A stretch of DNA of 64,000 bases from Carettochelys insculpta (GCF_033958435.1 NC_134161.1:10788001-10852000), one strand, 5' to 3'; counted from the first letter of the stretch, positions 47,603-58,539 are shown. Translations and numbers: made by a program. Notes: generated from the letters alone by a model not told the origin.

Positions 47603-49501
47603 GTAAGTGTTCTTTCAGCCCCCATGCAGTTAAGCACAGAGCCCAACGGAGGAAGGCAATATTGCAGTCTGGTGAGATGCAGTATCTGCTGCCTATTACC
47701 TGCAGATTTAAGGGTCCTCTCACTTCACTGGAAACAGAGTATTCTGCAGCTCCCATGATTACATCCACGAAGCACTGCTGGATAATGCCGATTGGGACAG
47801 CTTGAAGCGGGAGAGAACAAATGGGTGCAACACAGTAGCTCATCCATCAGTAGCAAAAGTTGGTGTTTTGTACCGTAGTAGAGCACAATCAGGTACCAAG
47901 TAACGGAGCACATCCCAGAATAGGGATTCGCAGCGCATCACAGTTCTGCCCTGTGAATAGTAAACAGTGGTTCAGACCAGGAAATACACAGCGTTGACGT
48001 GGAAATGAAGGAGCAGTGAGATACTGCAACAGCGAGCGAAAACAAAAGCATGAAAGCTCCACATAAGGCACTGCAACACAAGAAAGCATAATGCTGTCCC
48101 GCATACACGGCAGCGCAGAGGTGTGTTTCACAGACTGCATGAGAAGCAGCCATAGCAAAAATAGCACATTGTGATGGAAGGAAATATAATCCAGGGAAGG
48201 AGAGAGAGAAGTCAGAATTATAGGATCCTAAATTACACAGCTGACAATATGAAAGACCAATTTTATTTCAGTTCTGCTATGTACAGGGCAAATCCAGTCT
48301 AGCGCTGCCCTCAAGTGGTGCTATGCAGAAACATTTTGCTGGAAGTAACTTTATTGTAAAGGTTAGATTCCTCTTTTGTAGTTTGCATGCCTGAATTTTG
48401 CTACCCCTTGAACATGTAGATGACCTCAACATATGCCCAGGTATAGTTATACTATGGCAGTTAGTACTATCTCAGCCCCAAAAATTCTACAGGCTAGTGC
48501 TGATGGCAGGCTTACAAACCCTGATACTAACACTTAGGTGGATACATTGATGCAAATTACACAATCACATCAAATCACTTCCCAGTAATTGTATGTTCTC
48601 ACTTGTAGATTAGCTAATGTGGTCAGCAAACACTGAAAATTGTTATCTGAAACTTGTTGGATAACTGTTCTGTGCCCTGTATCAGAGCGGTAGGCGTGTT
48701 AGTCTGTATGTTGGAGAACAACGAGAAGTCTTGTGGCACCTCATAGACTAACAGATATTTTGGAGCAAAAGCTTTGGTGGGGAAAGACTAGTTTCATGCA
48801 TCTGATGAAGCAGGTCTTTGCCCACCAAAGCTTATGCTCCAAAATATCTGTTAGTTTATGAGGTGCCACAGGACGACTTGTTCTTCTGTGCCCTGTGAGT
48901 ACTGAGTGCATGGTCTGAGTGCACATCCAGTAGGCAGGTGTCCACCTTAACTCTGCGGTGCTTGCATGCTGCAGGGATAGACATGATATAAGAACATAGG
49001 AGGAAAAACCTACCACTGCATTTGGCCTCTTTGTTGGTAGTCTCCTTGGAAAGGTGGAGTGAATGAGGGCACAGAGACTGAATTCCCCTTTCATTCCTCC
49101 AGGTGATCCCGCAAGTCAGAGTTAAAGTATGTTGCCAGGCAACCTTCCGCTACGAGACCAGGGCTAGAACTGCTCTCCGGAGAAGTGGGTTGCCAATAAT
49201 GATTATGCTTTTTTGTGAGGTGGATGTGTCTTTGTTAGTCTCTGGGCTCAGACCGAAAAGTATCTCAAGGCCACCTCCTGGGCATCTGGTAGTAACAGTG
49301 TTCACTCACTACCACTCTGGGCCTGATAACCTGAGATGGAAGGGCTCTGAACCTCGGCAGCAAGCGTCTGAACCATCCGATTCTGCAACTTATTCTCATG
49401 CCCTGGGCAAACCTCAGTTCACAGACAGGGATGAGGACCCTGGCTGAGGAGAACAGTTCCTTTTAGGACCCAAAGGATTCCCCTCTTCCCTTTCCCTGCA
49501 G
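47603..49501. other. IGSF9B: Intron before the transmembrane exon
   Basis: The intron contains a complete fold-back repeat with a 13-bp target duplication (48681-48883). The segment 47640-48660 has no feature I recognise. Confidence 0.8.
48681..48883. repeat. Fold-back repeat of the GTTAGTCT family with 13-bp flanking direct repeat
   Basis: Left arm agtcttgtggcacctcatagactaacagatattttggagcaaaagctttggtggg and right arm cccaccaaagcttatgctccaaaatatctgttagtttatgaggtgccacaggac are near-perfect reverse complements around ttcatgcatctgatgaag. The exact 13-mer TTCTGTGCCCTGT lies at both borders (48668-48680 and 48884-48896). A duplication of that length is typical of LINE-mediated retroposition rather than of hAT or Harbinger transposition. 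The left border has the family terminus ATCAGAGCGGTAG. Confidence 0.82.
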
Positions 49502-49663
49502 ACGTATTCCCCCCGCCCGACCTGACAGACGAAGGTTTGGCCCGACCAGTGCTGGCGGGCATTGTCGCTACCATCTGCTTCCTGGCTGCTGCCATCCTCT
49601 TCAGCACACTAACTGCCTGCTTTGTCAACAAACAACGTAAACGCAAGCTCAAGCGCAAGAAAG
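49502..49663 (+). CDS. IGSF9B: IGSF9B exon: stalk, transmembrane helix and stop-transfer
   Basis: The exon completes the aspartate codon and reads DVFPPPDLTDEGLARP, then the membrane span from about LAGIVATICFLAAAILFSTL, followed by TACFVNKQRKRKLKRKK. The apolar stretch of about 22 residues followed by a dense lysine/arginine cluster fixes a type I topology with the tail in the cytoplasm. The exon matches human IGSF9B closely. Acceptor ccctgcag, donor gtgagc at 49664. Confidence 0.97.
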
Positions 49664-50966
49664 GTGAGCCCGGCTCTTTTATTTCCTCCTGTGCCATTTG
49701 GTGGTAACCTTCGCCCGTGGTGTCCCCTTCTCGCCCCGAGTTTCTTCAGGGGACGCTTGCCCTAACTTGTGCTACAGCTGTGACTGATGCGATCCTGGCC
49801 CTTCCCTCCTCACCCCCTACCCTTCTTCCACACCTCTAATCCAATGGGTTAAACATTAAAAGGGCAGAAATAATGGGCTGAGACTCGCTTTGTGGAAACC
49901 CCAACATCTCAGTTCTGAGGGAAGACATGCTGCTGTGTTAGAGCAGAAAGTCTGGACAGGAGCCTCTGCTGCTTCCTGAAACATCTGGTGGTCAGAAAAG
50001 GTGGCCGCAATGTGGGGACAAAGATCAAATTGAGAAAGGGGCCTAGACCGACGTGGCAGGGGAACCTTCCTAATGGTGATATCTGCTAGATCAGTGGGGT
50101 TGAGGTTTGGGGATGTTTCATTCCTGGGGAGAGAAGCTTCTTGCAAACTCCTTCCTTGCCACCGCCCTCCAGTGTTTGGTCCTCACGTCACTTCCTTGTG
50201 AGGGCCATCACGAACAGCTGCTCAGATCATGGACCATATGGGCTACATCTACACTAGCCCCAAACTTCGAAATGTCCACGCAAATGGCCGTTTCGGAGTT
50301 TACTAATGACGCGCTGAAATGCATATTCAGCGCTTCATCAGCATGAGGGTGGCCACGGCACTTCGAAATTGACGCTCCTCGCTGCCGCGCAGCTCGTCCT
50401 GACGGGACTCCTTTTCGAAAGGACTCCGCCTACTTCGAAGTCCCCTTATTCCCATGAGCAGATGGGGGGACAGTCTTATGGTGTTAGCTCCTATCATGGG
50501 TGCCAGGGCTCAAGTCTTCAGCCAGGCGCACTTCCCCGGCATGTGCCACCCCCGGCGATGAAATCTTAAGCCACGGGACAGGTTGTGTTTCGCAGCTCTT
50601 GAATTTCTGAAGGTTATGTTGTGTGGCTCCAAGGGTCAGTAAGTTTGGCTTCTGCTATAGAGAATCACCCAAAGAAAGAGGTGAAACCCCCTTCACTTCC
50701 GTGATGTAAACCTGGCATTGGAACTGCAGGGAAATTCATATTGGCTGGGGATGTGGAGGGTGGACTCTTATCTCTGGTGCGTGGGATTCAGTGACAACAG
50801 GATTGTTAGTAAACTGTCTGGAGTTGTTCGTCAGCAACTATTAAAGCACTAGGTCAACCAAAATCTGTGTCTTTTTTTTTTCCTTGCTGCTGATGTAAGA
50901 TTTTTGGTGCCTCTTTCTGCCTCCTTGCGCCTCTTTAGCTTTCTCTCTTCACTCTCTCTTTTCCAG
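49664..50966. other. IGSF9B: Intron after the transmembrane exon
   Basis: The intron holds one CpG-rich TTCGAA-rich repeat (50235-50460). A T-rich acceptor tract (50930-50964) precedes the next exon. A T12 run lies at 50873. Confidence 0.8.
50235..50460. repeat. Turtle-type DNA repeat rich in TTCGAA
   Basis: It starts gggctacatctacactagccccaaacttcgaaatg, runs through gcgctgaaatgcatattcagcgcttcatcagcatg, and ends cttcgaagtccccttattcccatgagc. Four TTCGAA sites and many intact CpGs in about 220 bp contrast with the flanking intron. I recall near-identical sequence as an abundant repeat in softshell turtles. The opening words are shared with the element at 62580, suggesting related inverted ends. 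Confidence 0.7.
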
Positions 50967-51012
50967 ACCCTCCTCTCTCGATAACCCACTGCAGGAAGAG
51001 TCTGGAGTCTCC
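50967..51012 (+). CDS. IGSF9B: IGSF9B exon: 46-nt juxtamembrane linker
   Basis: A small exon with perfect acceptor (ctcttttccag) and donor (gtaagt at 51013) encodes DPPLSITHCRKSLES and two bases of a proline codon. It continues the cytoplasmic tail after the basic cluster. The residues are the same as in mammalian IGSF9B as recalled. Confidence 0.95.
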
Positions 51013-52492
51013 GTAAGTATCTCCACCTTAGTGATGCTGCTCAGGCTATGTTCTGGCTGGTAGATTATGGAGACATATCTCTTTATAGGGATGCTGCTCA
51101 TGTGAAATGGAAATACTCGAGCGTCTCAAATCTGGTGCTCTTAGTAGCTTATGTTTTGGGTGTTCCCTAACTCTTTGGAACAAAGTAGTGCGTAAGAGGC
51201 AGCCTGGCTTTGGAGCAGAAAGAGATGAAATAGCTACCAGTGAAGCCTGCCATAGGAGCTCTCGCAAGGGAGTAGTGCTGGACTTCTGTTGTAAGGTGGA
51301 ATTGTACTGCAGATTTAAAGTGGTTGCTTAAAAGAAATTGTGGATCCTTAATGTAAATTCTACTGTATCTGGGAATATTGCACCTGTCACTTTTTTTTTA
51401 TTTTCACTGGGAAATTTAGAGTTCGGTGAGCAGCTCTTTTTGCCTTGAAGAGTCCCCTGTTTTTTCTTCCTCCCCACACCATTAAAAACCCTGAATTGCT
51501 CTGTCCCACTGGTCTCAACGCCTTCCAGGGCCCATCAGAAGTACTCAGTGCATCCACTAGCAAGGGTAGCTAGAGAGAAGGAGGTGGCTGTTTTTCAGTA
51601 TATCAGTCTGGCCTCTGATCACCTCATCTGGTAGCTTCAGAAGCATGATGCAAGACACCTGCACTGACCCTGACACTTGTGTTTTTAATCTTGTTCTGTT
51701 GAGGTCTTCTTCCCCCTCACCTTGTTCCTGTGGGCTCTTCTGTCTCACTGAGAAGACCAGTGGGATCTGCAAAATCTCTCTCCAATCCCAGGACTTCTGT
51801 TTTAGGATAGGTGAAGTCTTCCAAGCAGCCGCCCCTTTCCTCCCTTACGTTCCACACCTGGGGGAAAACTACAATATATTTTTTCTTCTCATTTTGTGAG
51901 CTGGGACCAGAAGTTGCCAAATTCAGCAAGCAGGGTGGTCTTGTGCTGTTCTTCCCCAGCTGCAAGTTGAAGCACTGGGAGTGAAATCAAGTGAGGGAGA
52001 ACATCTTACTGAGGGGTTTCTTAACCTCGATTTGCAAGAGCTTGGATCAGTCCGATGAACAGACCGACCTTTGGGTCCTGACCCAAACTGAGGGAAGGCT
52101 CTGGACATGTTTTCAGTCAGTCCTAAGGGCTGGTGGAACTAATTGCAAGAAATTGCAGGGGGTTGGCTGCTTCAGGAGGGATGCGAGAATATGGAACATA
52201 TTTCTCTGTTTGGCAGTCGGGGTAGAAGTAGTGACCCACCTGTGGGTCTCTTTTATGTGTCCCTTCCATGCACGCTGCTGGAGCTTGTGTTAGAACCACA
52301 CGAGCTTCTGCCATCATAATAATGCCCACACTAAATTCTTTCAGGCTTTACTCTTTTGGGAACAATTAAGGCTTTTATTTGTTTGTGTCCAGCTAGCCTG
52401 TAATCCTGCTGGGCAAGCCCCTGACCTTTTCTCCTCTCCACGTGACCATCCCCCCTGTTTTTAGTTTGTGGTTTCTCTCCTTTGTGGTCCAG
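51013..52492. other. IGSF9B: Intron before the large tail exon
   Basis: I see no repeat family, RNA gene or exon in this 1.5-kb intron apart from a T9 run at 51391. Confidence 0.75.
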
Positions 52493-54130
52493 GTTGTCTT
52501 CTGGTAAAGTGAGCCCTGAGAGCATCCGCACGCTTCGCCCCCCCTCGGAATCCTCCGATGACCAGGGCCAGCAGGGCAAGCGCATGCTAAGCCCCAGCAA
52601 GGAGAAGGAGTTGTCCCTTTACAAGAAGACGAAGAGGGCCATTAGCAGCAAGAAGTACAGTGTCTCCAAGGCTGAGGCTGAAGCTGAGGCTACTACTCCC
52701 ATTGAACTCATCAGCCGGGGGCCTGATGGACGCTTTGTCATGGACCCTTCTGAGATGGAGCCCTCTCTCAAGACCCGCCGGATAGAGGGCTTTCCTTTTG
52801 TGGAGGAGACAGACATGTACCCGGAATTTCGCCAGTCAGACGAAGAGAATGATGACCCCGTTGTGCCCACCTCTGTGGCAGCCCTCAAATCTCAGCTGAC
52901 CCCTCTCTCCTCTAGCCAGGAATCGTACCTTCAGCCACCAGCATACAGCCCCAGATTCCATAGGGGCTTGGAGGGCACAGGTGCTCTGGAAAGTCGCCTG
53001 CAGGCCACTGGTCAGACCAGACCGCCAGCTCCCAGGCCTTTCCACCACAGCCAATTTTACGGTTACCTCAGCAGCAGCAGTCCTGGGGAGGTGGACCCGC
53101 CACCCTTCTACATGCCAGAGGTCAGCCCTCTCAGCTCTGTCATGTCCTCCCCTCCTCTGCACCCCGAGGGGCCCTTTGGACACCCCACCATCCCCGAGGA
53201 GAATGGAGAAAATGCTTCCAACAGCACCTTGCCCCTGACCCAGACGCCAACAGGGGGCCGATCTCCTGAGCCATGGGGTAGGGCTGAGTTCCCTTTCAGC
53301 AGCCTGGAGGCTTCTCCCATGATCTTCCCTCACCAGCTCCACCAGTGTGACGTGGCAGAGTGCGTGCAGCCGACGGCCTGTCTTCCTAGGGGCCCGCCCC
53401 CTTCTTCCCTCCAGGTTCCTGCGTCCTATCCTGGCATTCTGCCCCTGGAGGCACCAAAGAGTTGGACTGGCAAGCCACCTGGCAGGAACCAACCTTCTGT
53501 GCCCACCACCACCAAATGGCAGGACAAACCTATGCAACCTATGGCGAGTCAAGGGCAGCTAAGACATACCAGTCAAGGTATGGGCATACCCGTGTTGCCT
53601 TACCATGAACCGTCCGAGTCAGTCAGCCACAGCGGCACAAGCACATTTGGCCTGGACACCAGGTGGTATGAGCCCCAACCCAGACCTCGGCCTAGCCCTC
53701 GGCAAGCCAGGAGGGCTGAGCCCAGTTTACATCAGGTGGTGCTACAACCTTCAAGGCTTTCCCCTCTGACCCAAAGCCCCCTCAGCTCTCGCAACAGCTC
53801 TCCGGAGCTGACTGCACGTGCCAGACCGCGGCCGGGCCTCATCCAGCAAGCGGAAATGTCGGAGATCACCCTGCAGCCCCCCGCAGCGGTCAGCTTCTCC
53901 CGCAAATCCACCCCATCAACTGGCTCCCCAGCTCAGAGCAGCAGGGGAGAGAGCCCCAGCTACCGACCTGCCATGGCCTTCACCTCTTTGGCCACTGGCT
54001 ACCCCTCCTCTCAGTGCCCCTCCCTTCCTGGGGACAGTGTGGATGTTTTTGGACAAATTCCCTCTCCGAGGAGGGCGGGTGAGGAGATTCTCAGACCTGA
54101 GCCTACACCGACAACATTATCCACTTCGGG
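52493..54130 (+). CDS. IGSF9B: IGSF9B exon: large cytoplasmic tail exon
   Basis: A 1,638-nt exon encodes about 546 residues. It starts by completing a proline codon and reads LSSGKVSPESIRTLRPPSES; landmarks follow in the order KEKELSLYKKTKRAISSKKY, an AEAEAEATTPIELISRGPDG stretch, EETDMYPEFRQSDEENDDP, SSQESYLQPPAYSPRF, SPGEVDPPPFYMPEVS, NSTLPLTQTPTGGRSPEPW, SEITLQPPAAVSFSRKSTPS and PEPTPTTLSTSG. The tail is proline/serine-rich and presumably disordered. PPAY (52935-52946) is a PPxY-type WW-domain ligand; several SP/TP sites could be phosphorylated. The upstream open frame (52482-52492) is intronic. The exon ends GG|gtaagt; read-through into the intron meets TAA at 54132. Confidence 0.95.
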
Positions 54131-55504
54131 GTAAGTGTCTGTCTGAACCCTTGAGCTGCCCTTGAGCTGCCCTTCCTTCCCTTCCTCACCTCACCCATTG
54201 CCTCCAACTCCCTCCCCCATTCTCATCTTCATCCTCATCATCTGAAATCATAGGGGTTGTCTGGACTCGCTGCAGCATCCCTTTTGGAGGTAACTCCCAC
54301 TTGGCCTTGGTAGGAACCAGCTCTGAAGAAACTCTCGCTACTGGCGCCTTGCCCTGGCCCTGTTAGGACACCGCTCAAGTTAGTGGCTTAATTAAAAGCA
54401 GAGGAACAGTTGGTGGTTCAGTGTGTTACTCTACAACAGCTGCTCTTCCCTTGCAAGTCTCTTTGGAATTGGGAGTGTCTGTTTTCAGAGGTGTGGAGAA
54501 GAGCCTGGCCACGGAAGGGACTAGATTAGGGGTCTCGTTGCCTGTGCTTGTTGGGTAAGTGACCCAGGGTCACTGACAGTATCTTCTTATATCCTGGATC
54601 TTGGCTTTCCTGGGACATGAGTGCGCCTGCCTCTCTGGGTTCTTTCTGCCCTTTCCCGCCCAGTCCAGTGACCATAACGAAGGACAGAGGGGGCCGTAAA
54701 GGTCACCTCACCGCTCCATCTCCAAAAGCGATGCTGCAGCCCCAAGACTTGGGCGGGGAGAGGGGGCAAGGACTTAGTCCCATGAAGAGCATGTGAGGAG
54801 AAGAGTCACCTGAGTGGAAATCAGGAAGCTGCTGGTATTCTCAGAGCCTGATCCAAAGAGCGAGCTGCTGCGCTATTCTCCAGCGGCTGGTTTTCCAGGT
54901 ACCAGGGTTGCGCCAGGCAAAGCGCCTTTCTGTTTTTCTTCTCTTTCCCTCCGTCTCTGCCTCCTTCTTCTTCTCTCCCTTGTCTCTTTCGCAGCATCTT
55001 AGATCCTGTAGATGTTCTTTCCTTCCATCCTTTTCTTTTGTTTTAAATTCTGTTTTTCACGTAGTGGGGTTTGACCTCTCGATCCCTCAACTTGTGGAGC
55101 TGGAGCGTTAATGACTTGAATAAGCTGTAGGCTTACTGCAGTTAAGCTCAGTTGAGAGAGGAGTGTAGGGCAGGCAAGGAGGAAGTACAGCATCCAAGCT
55201 TGTCTAGCCAGCGTTGGCTGAGGTGTAAGACGTTAGCGACATGTCGGGAAAGGAGCAGGTTTGGGGGCGGGAGCCTGGCTTTTCACCCTGTGGTGTCCTT
55301 TGCATTTCACTTACCCTCTCTTGTACCTGGAAGCTTTAATGCCTTAGAAACCCATTTACCCCATTCAGCCCTGTTGTTGCTTGCTGGTTGTAGAAGACTG
55401 GGTGGATGGGTCAGAGAAAGGTGCTTATATTAGAGGGGGTCTGTAAAAACAAAATAACCCCAAATCAATTCTGTTGTGGCTTTCAAAAACATATGTATAT
55501 CTTG

Positions 55505-55565
55505 TGTGTTTATGTGTGCGTGTATATATATGTATACATTATATATAATATATATATGTGTGTGT
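55505..55565. repeat. TG/TA microsatellite
   Basis: Alternating gtgtgcgtgtatatatatgta, then ttatatataatatatatatgtgtgtgtc. A low-complexity T-rich run follows at 55728-55765. Confidence 0.9.
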
Positions 55566-55869
55566 CTCCAACCAATCTGCTAGAGACAGAACATCTTGTT
55601 GAGGCCCAGCAGTTCTAAGGAAGTCACAGGGCAAATCTGTGTCAGAGCACTGTGGTCTGCGCTTATCTGCAGTGTTTTCATCCGCTTTGTTGATTTTCCT
55701 TTGTTTCCAGTCTTGTTTGATTTTGGGCTTTTTATTTTTATTTTTTTATTTTTTTTTTTTTTTTGGCTTCTTTCCCCACTTCTCCTTTGGCGTTTTTGAC
55801 GTGCTGATGTGTTGCAGAGCTCGGCTCCTTGCAGGTGTTGTTAACTGCTTTGTTTTTGATTAATCTCAG

Positions 55870-55915
55870 CTTTCTGGGCAGTGTTGTCGAGACAAGCTTC
55901 TCCTCAGCTCAATAG
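55870..55915 (+). CDS. IGSF9B: Candidate alternative IGSF9B 3' exon A (46 nt)
   Basis: Acceptor tttgattaatctcag and donor gtaagg (55916) bound 46 nt. Joined to 54130 in phase, it would add FLGSVVETSFSSAQ and then TAG, with the stop codon being the last three bases of the exon. Good splice sites and matching phase are the support. Against it, the sequence is short and the pyrimidine tract is poor. I do not recognise the peptide. Confidence 0.25.
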
Positions 55916-56249
55916 GTAAGGGTGATCCATGTCTGAAAGGATGGTGTGGGGGCTGTCGGAGGGTGGCGGGGAGTGGGGCATGGGAGGGGCTTTTCCAATC
56001 CCATCTCTTCCTTAAAGGGGAATGAGGAATTATAAAATACTAGGACAAAAACTGCACATACAGTCTCTGTGGCTTTTGGTTTTTCCTGCTAAGCAGTGCC
56101 TCGATGCTCTCTTGTGTTGTTCACAGTTGGGATACATGGGGAGAGACTTGAAGTGGCTGTGACTTGTGTAGGGGATCACCCTGATGCAGGGGGCCAACAG
56201 TTCCTCCTTATTTATAGTGTAAAGAGGTGCATGAGCTAGTGGGCTGAAC

Positions 56250-56430
56250 AAGGTTGGGAACTGGGAGTATGTAGTTTCAAATTAAAGCTCTGCACTGACT
56301 CACATAACCTTTGGCAAATTACTTCACATGTCCTGGCTTTCCTCCCGTGGCAGTGGGGATAGCAATACCTACCCAAATGAGTTGCAAGAAATGGGCTGTG
56401 CAAGTGCCATAAATAGTCAGCTGTATTAGA
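56250..56430 (+). repeat. MIR/CORE-SINE-like element
   Basis: Order ggttgggaactgggagtatgtagtttcaaattaaagctctgcactgac, cataacctttggcaaattacttcacatgtcctggctttcc and ggggatagcaatacctacc, gcaagtgccataaatagtcagc follows MIR with moderate decay. Confidence 0.75.
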
Positions 56431-57138
56431 GAAGTGAAGCTTTTTTAAATACTGGGTTTATCATAGGGATTACAAATAAGGGTATAGTGATACAAATCTC
56501 AGCAACAGCTAATAGTAGATGTGTTTGACATCAGCTAATGAACAGTTAGCTCTTTGGGGCTACGATCTCATTCCATGAATTCAGTAAAGGGAACTCATTT
56601 TCAAAATATTTCTCACATTTTATTTTTGCAGGCACAGTTTGTCCCCCTTCATTCTCAAGGTTCCAAAATTGTGTTAAACTGGAGGAGTTCTGCTTTTATT
56701 GTATTTTCCTTTTGCTATTTGCAGCAGTACCCTGAAGAGCACCAGCTCATCAGAGTGATAAATCTTTCTTTTGAACTGTAATAAGTTCATTACAGTGGAA
56801 GCCTCATCTCTCTCAACCTGTCCTTAATGAAACCTGGCAAGACATGTTCAACTCCAACAGTGATTCCAGTGAGTTAAGCAAATCTTGCTCGGTTTCTCAG
56901 AGAAAGCAGCTCTTGGAGATGCTCTTTCTGAAGGCAGTTTTGCAGGTGTGGCAATGTTCTGGAAGAGATACATTGGAAGCTTTTTTCCAGACTCCTTTCC
57001 TGAGAGAGAGCGTTCTCTTCTGCCTTTGGCTGAGTCCCTTTGTGCCCTAAGCTAGATGTTGCTAGCTACCAGCTCTGAAGGCCAGAGGTGGAGGCCAGTT
57101 GAAATGACAGGCCAATACCAACCAGATTGGGACCTAGG

Positions 57139-57334
57139 CAGTATTCCTTGTAAGCTAAGTGCTTGCGTGGCTACCTTGGGTTCAGGTGCTGCCCACTGGA
57201 TTAGCAAAGTGCCCACAGCCACTTGTTGCCAGCAACGTGTGTTTCTGCTGGTGGTGCACACCCACACATTCCTTGGCGCACATAATAACTTTTATTCCAC
57301 ACATAGATGGAAAAAAAAATTAGAGGGAACATTG
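57139..57334 (+). mobile_element. hAT-type miniature element, copy 6, full length
   Basis: The full element is 196 bp, from CAGTATTCCTTGTAAGC to TTAGAGGGAACATTG; its ends pair as inverted repeats (CAGTRTTCCYT against AGGGAACATTG). Flanking GACCTAGG (57131-57138) and GACCCAGG (57335-57342) match at 7 of 8. It holds the complete order of internal blocks, including ggtgctgcccactggattagcaaagtgcccacagcc and ggcgcacataataacttttattccac, and so serves as the reference copy. Confidence 0.9.
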
Positions 57335-58539
57335 GACCCAGGGAAGTATTGTCCTAGACCTGCTTTTATTGCCACTAACTGAGCCTGCTGCAGCTTCCCA
57401 GTAGTTCTCAAGAACTGTGGCTGTGGTGCTTATCAAAGGGGAAGATGTAGGACCTAGGCCAAGCACGAAGGTAGTAGTATAAGTCCATCCCGTTGGACTG
57501 GATAAGAGACCTCTGAGGGTAGTGTAACAGCGAAAGCTGAAGGTGACACCTGGAGGTATACAGTCCCCCTGGATGTGTCTGTGACTGGGGAAGGAAGGAC
57601 AGCACAGTGGGGAGAGAATGAGGTGTTAGAATGGGGTGTGTATCACACAGAGGCCAGGCTAGAGAATGGGGGTATGGTGAAGTATCGGGGTGGGGTGGGA
57701 GTGTTGAATGTGTGACTGATGGAGGAGTGGTGACCTCTTCACTTCCGTGTCCTTTTGGAGCGTTACTCTCCTGTTTCCACGCCAGACAGCTTCAGTCCTC
57801 TCTGCCGAGCTTGAGAAGCTACTGAGATAGGGGCCCTCTTTTCGAGGTGTTCTGTTTAGCCCGGCAGCCTGGGAAGCTTTCTGTCCCAGATCTCCCTCCT
57901 GGTACTCCTAAAGCCTTGACAATCATCTTCTCACTCTGGTTCCAGGCAGACACATTCACGAGTGCCTATAAAAGTCTAGGAAGCTGTGTGAAGATCACAG
58001 TAGCAGTCAAGCCACAAAAACGTCCACCAGTGGCCAGGGACTGAAATACAGCTTACATTAGGACTTGGGTACAGAACCTGTGTACACTATCCCTAACAGG
58101 GAAGGCAGAGGGATAATAAGTCCTGCACGCTAATAAGACAAGAATCCCGCAAACAGCAGAGCCAAATAATTTCTTTGTTTTTTTAGAATTGTGAAATTGT
58201 CAGTGGCTCAGAGGTACCAGTGTTTCATCCTAGACCAGCCAGGTTTTATGCTTCAGTAACGAAAGCAGAGAGGAGGTGAGAGACGTGGTTTTTGAGCTCT
58301 GTGGTGGGCTACCATTCGGCCCCATCGCACTGCTTGTGTGAAGGGGATCTCCTCTCTAGGGATGAATGCAGATCAGGCTGGATAGGACCGGCAGATGGGG
58401 GCAAACAGAGAAAGACAAATGACTCCAGGCGTGCAGTGTCATTTATATTCCCCTGGCACGGCAGGAGTGGGATGGCTTTTGCAATATCTTTTGCTGTGTG
58501 CAGGGCAGGCAAGTTTTATTTAAGGGAGTGGGTAATTTA

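Larger units (their letters stand above)
721..54130 (+). other. IGSF9B: IGSF9B gene, coding exons from mid Ig1 to cytoplasmic tail (5' end outside window)
   Basis: Sixteen exons are collinear with vertebrate IGSF9B as I recall its protein, and every exon-exon phase fits (3,715 coding bases: 2 + 1,237 codons + 2). Domain order is half of Ig1, Ig2 to Ig5, two fibronectin type III domains, a single transmembrane helix and a long proline/serine-rich cytoplasmic tail. The family is a type I membrane protein; IGSF9B is known as a homophilic adhesion molecule at inhibitory synapses, coupled to neuroligin 2 through the scaffold S-SCAM/MAGI2. Paralogue IGSF9 (Dasm1) shares the layout, but the tail sequence here is the IGSF9B type. 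No frameshift or stop interrupts any exon, so the gene looks functional. Missing from the window are the promoter, the signal peptide exon and the exon for the first part of Ig1. The 3' terminus is uncertain. Confidence 0.97.

Noticed and set aside
52482..52492. ATG at 52482 as the start of a separate 550-residue protein
   Set aside because: These bases are the intron's 3' end (tgtggtccag); the frame is the spliced continuation of IGSF9B from the 46-nt exon.
52836..53552. 238-residue open frame on the minus strand
   Set aside because: It lies wholly antisense to the confirmed large IGSF9B tail exon; its openness follows from the codon composition of the + strand and it has no recognisable domain.
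54132..54134. TAA taken as the true IGSF9B stop codon
   Set aside because: The TAA is formed by the bases of a perfect GTAAGT donor, so it is more likely intronic; it is kept only as the read-through outcome.
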